Shown here: positions 6,636 through 9,924 of the stretch, in pieces
Position numbering within the stretch: the stretch's first letter is position 1
Layout of the letters: each line of letters opens with the position of its first letter
Assembly: GCA_016866415.1 (NCBI GenBank)
Contig: VGML01000068.1
Span: forward strand, 1 to 9,924
Length of the DNA stretch: 9,924 nt
DNA from: Bacteroidota bacterium
GTDB lineage: Bacteria; Bacteroidota; Bacteroidia; Flavobacteriales_D; Crocinitomicaceae
Direction of reading: 5' to 3'
The notes under the pieces: model-generated
Told to the model about the DNA's origin: nothing
Databases searched by the model: none
What the model saw: only the letters and a program-made list of their open reading frames with translations
Position numbers and translations under genes: made by a program

Positions 6636-7784
6636 TCAAATTGTTTCACAAACTTTCCTCAACAAAGCATTTGGTCGGTAGCGATCTTCCCCGTAAAAAG
6701 CGAATAATTGTTCAAGTTGCGTTAGCACATTTTTCTGTCCTATTTCCTTTGACCAAGCGATTAGTCCTTTCGGATAATTAACTCCTTTTGTCATCGCTAA
6801 ATCAACACCCTCTTCACTTGCAACTTTCATGAATACGGCATCATAAGCTTCATTGATCAACATCGCTAAAATGCGATTAAAGATTTGTTTGCCTAATTCT
6901 TCGTTTTTTGTTGGAGTTGGAAGAATTGCTACTTCAGAATAATCGTAGTAACCTCTTCCTGATTTACGACCATAAAAACCGGCTTCCTTGTGTCGCTTTT
7001 GGGTAAACGAAGGTTTGAAGCGGGGATCATAATAAAATGCTTGAAAAACAGATTCCGTTACGGCATAGTTGACATCATTTCCTATGTAATCCATCAAGGT
7101 AAAAGGACCCATTTTGAAGCCACCGAAATGCGTCATTGCCCAATCGATCGTGGCAAAATCTGCGATTCCCTCTTCGTAAATTCGCAAAGCTTCCCCGTAA
7201 AATGGACGCGCCACACGATTCACAATAAATCCAGGAGTATCTTTACAAACTACAACGGTTTTCCCCCAACTTTTTATCAATTCAACAGATGAATTCAATG
7301 TTTGGGAACTCGTTTGTACGGCAGGAATGACTTCCACCAATGGCATCAGTGGCGCAGGATTGAAAAAATGAATTCCGATGACACGTTTTGCGTTCTTCAA
7401 AACTGATCCAATCGAAGCGATAGACAGAGAAGACGTGTTACTAGCCAAAATGCAATTTTCGGAAACCACCTTTTCTAGCGATTCGAAAACTTTATGTTTT
7501 ATCGCTAAATCTTCCACAATTGCCTCAATGATCAAATTGCAAGGTGCAAAATCGTTAATATCAGATGCGTATTGAATGCTGCTCTCGATTTCGTTTTTTT
7601 GAGCATCCGTAATTTTCCCTTTCTCAACTAATTTTGACAACGTCTTTGCTAAATTGGATTTCGCTTTATCAAGTTGCTCTTTATTTAAATCAACCAATAC
7701 AACTGCGTGTCCGCTTTGTGCAGCGACTTGCGCGATTCCGGCTCCCATTGTTCCGGCTCCTAATACTCCTATGGTTTGTTTCAT
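6636..7784 (-). CDS. paaH: 3-hydroxyacyl-CoA dehydrogenase, PaaH/PaaC type
   Basis: 382 residues. It oxidises a 3-hydroxyacyl-CoA to the 3-oxoacyl-CoA with NAD+, in phenylacetate breakdown (3-hydroxyadipyl-CoA) or fatty-acid/butanoyl pathways. The Rossmann motif GAGTMGAG starts at G9, and D32 is the likely adenine-ribose ligand. The catalytic set S118, H139, E151 and N189 is present with the same spacing (21, 12, 38) as in the mammalian enzyme. HFFNPAPLM and DTPGFIVNRVARPFYGEA are typical of the PaaH group. A second, shorter 3HCDH C-terminal domain follows at ~295-380. E. coli PaaH is about 90 residues longer, so this is a compact version. Its neighbour paaG on the same strand supports the phenylacetate-type reading, but no other paa gene is visible, so a general beta-oxidation role is possible. 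The start at 7784 follows an A-rich leader. Confidence 0.88.
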   Translation of the reverse strand: MKQTIGVLGAGTMGAGIAQVAAQSGHAVVLVDLNKEQLDKAKSNLAKTLSKLVEKGKITDAQKNEIESSIQYASDINDFAPCNLIIEAIVEDLAIKHKVFESLEKVVSENCILASNTSSLSIASIGSVLKNAKRVIGIHFFNPAPLMPLVEVIPAVQTSSQTLNSSVELIKSWGKTVVVCKDTPGFIVNRVARPFYGEALRIYEEGIADFATIDWAMTHFGGFKMGPFTLMDYIGNDVNYAVTESVFQAFYYDPRFKPSFTQKRHKEAGFYGRKSGRGYYDYSEVAILPTPTKNEELGKQIFNRILAMLINEAYDAVFMKVASEEGVDLAMTKGVNYPKGLIAWSKEIGQKNVLTQLEQLFAFYGEDRYRPNALLRKVCETI

Positions 7785-7800
7785 TTTTTTCTTTTGACGT

Positions 7801-7830
7801 TATGATTTTAGGATGTTAAGATTTTAGGAT
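7801..7830. repeat. Short direct repeat ATTTTAGGAT, period 16
   Basis: ATTTTAGGAT occurs at 7805-7814 and 7821-7830, six bases apart, just before paaH. It is the first of three different repeat families in the 182-base paaG-paaH gap. On the coding (minus) strand it reads ATCCTAAAAT. Confidence 0.6.
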
Positions 7831-7850
7831 TTTATGAGGGAATGACTTGA

Positions 7851-7895
7851 TGACAAATGACAAGGCGACAAATGATTTGGTGACATTTGAGATTT
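7851..7895. repeat. Degenerate 15-base tandem repeat, three units
   Basis: Three successive 15-mers, TGACAAATGACAAGG (7851-7865), CGACAAATGATTTGG (7866-7880) and TGACATTTGAGATTT (7881-7895), share the core GACAAATGA with substitutions. A partial related unit (AATGACTTGA) precedes them. The second and third units can also pair as CAAATG/CATTTG. No protein is encoded across it. Confidence 0.6.
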
Positions 7896-7927
7896 CATTC
7901 TAAATTTTACATTTTCCATTCTAAATT
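7896..7927. repeat. Direct repeat CATTCTAAATT, period 21
   Basis: CATTCTAAATT occurs exactly at 7896-7906 and 7917-7927, directly following the 15-base repeat family and ending about 40 bases before the paaG stop codon. Confidence 0.6.
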
Positions 7928-7966
7928 CTCAACTCCTAACTTTAATCTTTCTACTCTTAACAAAGA

Positions 7967-8740
7967 CTATCTTCCTTTAAAAATCGGTGCTCTTTTCTGC
8001 AAAAACGCATTAACCCCTTCGGCAAAATCGTCTGTTTCTCCTGCTTCTGTTTGTAAACGCTCTTCAACGTCTAATTGATCTTCTAGCGAATTGAATAAAC
8101 CTAAATTCACTGCTTTCTTTGTTAATCCTAATCCACGCGTTGGCATTGTGGCTAGATGTTCGGCGAATTTTTTAATTTCTTCTTCAAACAATTCATCTTC
8201 AACAACTTTGTAAATCATGTTTAGTTTTTCAGCTTCATCCGCAGAAACTTTATCACCTGTCATCATTAAGGTAAGAGCTTTTTGCATCCCTATTAAGCGA
8301 GGTAGAAAAAACGTTCCTCCGGAATCAGGTATTAACCCAATTTTTGAAAACGCCTGAATAAACGAGGCCGATCTCTTTGCAATTGTAATATCACAGGCCA
8401 AAGCGATGTTTGCTCCTGCACCTGCAGCAACACCATTCACAGCGGCGATAACTGGTTTTTCCAATTCCCTGATTTTCAGAATTATGGGATTGTAATGATC
8501 CCGCACAATGGATTTCAATTCTGGCCCTTCAGGATCGGTTGCCTCTGCTAAATCTTGTCCGGCACAAAATGCCTTTCCTTCACCTTTAATTACGACTGCA
8601 CGGACCGTTTCATCGATCGCACAAGCATCCAAGGCTTCTTGAAGCTGAAATGCCATCGTTTGATTGAATGAATTGAAAACTGCAGGTCTATTCAGCGTCA
8701 ATATGCAAACGCCATTCTCAATATTTCGTAGAATTTCCAT
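7967..8740 (-). CDS. paaG: Enoyl-CoA hydratase/isomerase family, PaaG-like
   Basis: 257 residues, full length for a crotonase-fold enzyme. PaaG isomerises ring-1,2-epoxyphenylacetyl-CoA to the oxepin-CoA and shifts double bonds later in the phenylacetate pathway. Support: the oxyanion-hole segments AFCAGQDL (57-64) and VNGVAAGAGANIALACD (~101-117), then FIQAFSKIGLIPDSGGTFFLPR (in pieces: QAFSKIGL, IPDSGG). Asp139 falls where PaaG and related isomerases carry their acid/base, whereas typical hydratases have a second glutamate. The C-terminal AFLQKRAPIFKG also matches PaaG. paaH follows after a repeat-filled gap. A perfect -7 box sits upstream at 8758-8765. Substrate cannot be proven by sequence; a 2,3-dehydroadipyl-CoA hydratase or other beta-oxidation isomerase is the alternative. 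Confidence 0.88.
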   Translation of the reverse strand: MEILRNIENGVCILTLNRPAVFNSFNQTMAFQLQEALDACAIDETVRAVVIKGEGKAFCAGQDLAEATDPEGPELKSIVRDHYNPIILKIRELEKPVIAAVNGVAAGAGANIALACDITIAKRSASFIQAFSKIGLIPDSGGTFFLPRLIGMQKALTLMMTGDKVSADEAEKLNMIYKVVEDELFEEEIKKFAEHLATMPTRGLGLTKKAVNLGLFNSLEDQLDVEERLQTEAGETDDFAEGVNAFLQKRAPIFKGR

Positions 8741-8757
8741 AAATCAGAATTGTATTA

Positions 8758-8765
8758 CAAAAATA
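8758..8765 (-). promoter_or_regulatory. Candidate -7 promoter box of paaG
   Basis: On the minus strand this reads TATTTTTG, a full match to TAnnTTTG, 17 bases before the paaG ATG at 8740. A weak TTC lies 18 bases upstream in place of TTG. The box falls in the 55-base truA-paaG gap, so paaG may have its own promoter even if truA transcripts read through. Confidence 0.5.
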
Positions 8766-8795
8766 GAAGAAATGACTAAATTGGAATCGAGATTG

Positions 8796-9533
8796 TTAAA
8801 AGTCGTACTCTATATCCCACAGATAAAGCCCATGAGCTGGAACGGATAGTGATGCCTCTTGCCGATCTTTGGCTTCTAAAATGGAAATTATATCATCGTT
8901 TGCTAATTTCTCCATTCCAACGTCAATCAGCGTTCCTACGATGGCACGAACCATATTTCGTAAAAAACGATTGGCGCTAATTTCGAAATAAGTTTCTTGT
9001 TTAGAAATGATCCATTCCGCCGAAAAAACTTCACAAATATTTGTTTTCACATCGGTATGTAACTTCGAAAAGGAACCAAAATCTTTTTTACCAAGTAGCA
9101 ATTTAGCCGCTTCATTCATAGCCTCGAAATTCAGTTCTTGCGGAAAATACAAACTCAACTCCTCTTTAAAAGGATCTTTTTGTTGATGAATGAAGTAACG
9201 ATACGTTCTATTTTTGGCATCAAAACGGGCATGTATATCTTTTTTAACTTTTATAATATTGAATACAGCAATGCCTTTTGGAAACATGCGATTTAGCTTG
9301 AAAACTAAATATTCCAAATCAGCAATTTCGGGTAAATCGACATGAAAAAAGTATTTTTTTGCATGCACACCGGCATCTGTTCTTCCGCAACCAACAATTG
9401 TTATTTCTTTCCCTGAATGTAATTTTGAAAAAATATCTTCTATTACTTGCTGAACGCTCGTTGCATTTGGTTGCCTTTGCCATCCGTGAAACGAACTGCC
9501 GTTGTAACATATTTCGAAAAAGTAACGCTGCAT
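8796..9533 (-). CDS. truA: tRNA pseudouridine(38-40) synthase TruA
   Basis: 245 residues, usual length. It isomerises uridines 38-40 in the anticodon stem-loop of many tRNAs, in the cytoplasm as a homodimer. The N-terminus has the family pattern RYFFEICYNGSSFHGWQRQP. The catalytic aspartate is D53 in GRTDAGVHA, followed by ARFDAKNRTYRYFI (~102-115), the FLRNMVRAIVGTLIDVG block (~190-206) and the closing SVPAHGLYLWDIEY. All key motifs are intact. It lies 86 bases after the DUF4139 gene on the same strand, with a 48-base palindrome in between, and 55 bases before paaG. The start MQRYFF at 9533 leaves the conserved N-terminus complete. Confidence 0.96.
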   Translation of the reverse strand: MQRYFFEICYNGSSFHGWQRQPNATSVQQVIEDIFSKLHSGKEITIVGCGRTDAGVHAKKYFFHVDLPEIADLEYLVFKLNRMFPKGIAVFNIIKVKKDIHARFDAKNRTYRYFIHQQKDPFKEELSLYFPQELNFEAMNEAAKLLLGKKDFGSFSKLHTDVKTNICEVFSAEWIISKQETYFEISANRFLRNMVRAIVGTLIDVGMEKLANDDIISILEAKDRQEASLSVPAHGLYLWDIEYDF

Positions 9534-9567
9534 TCTCGTGGGCGAAGTTAAGTATATTAGTTGTTTT

Positions 9568-9615
9568 GAATTGCGAATTGCGAATTACTAATTAGCAACT
9601 CGCAATTATCAATTC
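9568..9615 (-). repeat. 48-base near-perfect palindrome
   Basis: Two 24-base arms centred on TAATTA can pair at 22 of 24 positions when read on the minus strand, including two G-U pairs; the two mismatches are adjacent. The plus-strand left arm begins with GAATTGCG-type units repeated (GAATTGC, GAATTGC, GAATTAC). It sits between the stop of the DUF4139 gene (9620) and the truA start. No T-run follows it, so it does not look like a standard terminator. Confidence 0.75.
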
Positions 9616-9619
9616 TTCG

Positions 9620-9924
9620 TTATTCCAAATAAAGAACCATTCCACTTTGGTAGTCCACGCTGTAATCAAAGCCAAAAGTTTGACTGCCGTTTACTCCATT
9701 TTGAAAAGTCCACGTGATGATTCCTGTATTTTCGTCCAGTTTTCCTGATACTAATTCACCGCGCTTAACTTTGATGTCGTCAGTATTGGAAATCGGGAAC
9801 TGATCTTTAATCACTATCGGAATCATAGCACCACCATTATTCTTGATTTTTATTTCCCAAGTAATGTCATATTTTTCGCGTGAACCAATCGTTTTTGAAC
9901 GTGATTTTTCTTTCACCCGTGATC
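9620..9924 (-). CDS. DUF4139 (MuiA-like) domain protein, C-terminal part (cut by window edge)
   Basis: The last ~101 residues of a gene that begins beyond the right edge; the GTG at 9916 is internal, since the frame stays open to the edge as ...SRVKEKSR. The translation reads RVKEKSRSKTIGSREKYD, WEIKIKNNGGAMIPIVIKDQFPIS, then GELVSGKLDENTGIITWTF and FGFDYSVDY. This is the usual end of DUF4139/mucoidy-inhibitor-MuiA-type proteins: a beta-sandwich with a conserved KNN...IPV.I.DQ.P.S strand pair and a W-containing strand before a final F.YSV.YP strand. Such proteins are commonly secreted or envelope-associated; their biochemical role is unclear. Assignment is by remembered pattern only, and the N-terminal signal and coiled-coil regions are out of view. 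Confidence 0.75.
   Translation of the reverse strand, partial: SRVKEKSRSKTIGSREKYDITWEIKIKNNGGAMIPIVIKDQFPISNTDDIKVKRGELVSGKLDENTGIITWTFQNGVNGSQTFGFDYSVDYQSGMVLYLE

Noticed and set aside
6990..7819. Plus-strand open frames over paaH (6990-7292, 7378-7575, 7634-7819)
   Set aside because: Antisense shadows of a full-length, motif-complete paaH; no promoter or recognisable protein features.
7801..7927. CRISPR array in the paaG-paaH gap
   Set aside because: Repeat units are only 10-15 bases, degenerate, with no spacers of regular length and no cas genes nearby.
9319..9595. Open frames at 9319-9510 (minus) and 9359-9595 (plus)
   Set aside because: They overlap the conserved N-terminus of truA, and the plus-strand one runs into the palindrome; no family resemblance.
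9568..9615. Palindrome as an intrinsic terminator of the DUF4139 gene
   Set aside because: Strong pairing, but no T-run after the arm on either strand; kept as a repeat of unknown role.

Overview
The window looks like chromosome from a Bacteroidota bacterium, most likely order Flavobacteriales. The DNA is AT-rich and starts lack Shine-Dalgarno sites. Several upstream regions carry the Bacteroidota-type promoter (TTTG/TTG near -33, TAnnTTTG near -7). TRL-like lipoproteins and a lipoprotein M1 aminopeptidase also fit that group. The genus cannot be fixed from the sequence. Every large gene belongs to a recognisable family. No tRNA, rRNA, CRISPR array, transposase or phage gene was seen, and no gap between genes exceeds about 180 bases.

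Layout from left to right. (1) The left edge carries the 5' part of phosphoglycerate kinase (pgk) on the minus strand, divergent from the next gene. (2) 372-3041 is the only complete plus-strand gene: a predicted outer-membrane lipoprotein M1 aminopeptidase with a very acidic linker after its lipid-anchored cysteine. It converges on (3) mtnA (3110-4198), the methionine-salvage isomerase. (4) 4271-5173 holds three small tandem lipoprotein genes of the TRL-like family. They are packed as one operon and closed by a strong intrinsic terminator, whose loop appears to supply the -33 box of the mtnA promoter. (5) metK (5278-6558) is S-adenosylmethionine synthetase. (6) paaH (6636-7784) and paaG (7967-8740) are a phenylacetate/fatty-acid type CoA pathway pair, separated by 182 bases made largely of degenerate short tandem repeats. 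(7) truA (8796-9533) is a tRNA pseudouridine synthase. (8) A 48-base near-perfect palindrome lies upstream of truA. (9) The right edge is the C-terminal part of a DUF4139 (MuiA-like) protein.

Functional links. From the TRL cluster leftward everything except the aminopeptidase reads on the minus strand. MetK makes SAM, and MtnA recycles the methylthioadenosine left after SAM is used for polyamine or similar synthesis, so the two sit at opposite ends of one cycle, with the TRL lipoproteins between them. PaaG and PaaH catalyse isomerisation/hydration and 3-hydroxyacyl-CoA oxidation steps. Other paa genes (paaABCDE, paaZ, paaK) are not in view. The rest is housekeeping (pgk, truA).

The sequence gives no clear evidence of a wholly new multi-gene system. 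The least explained items are the TRL lipoprotein triad, the paaG-paaH repeat block, the palindrome upstream of truA, and the fused terminator/promoter upstream of mtnA.
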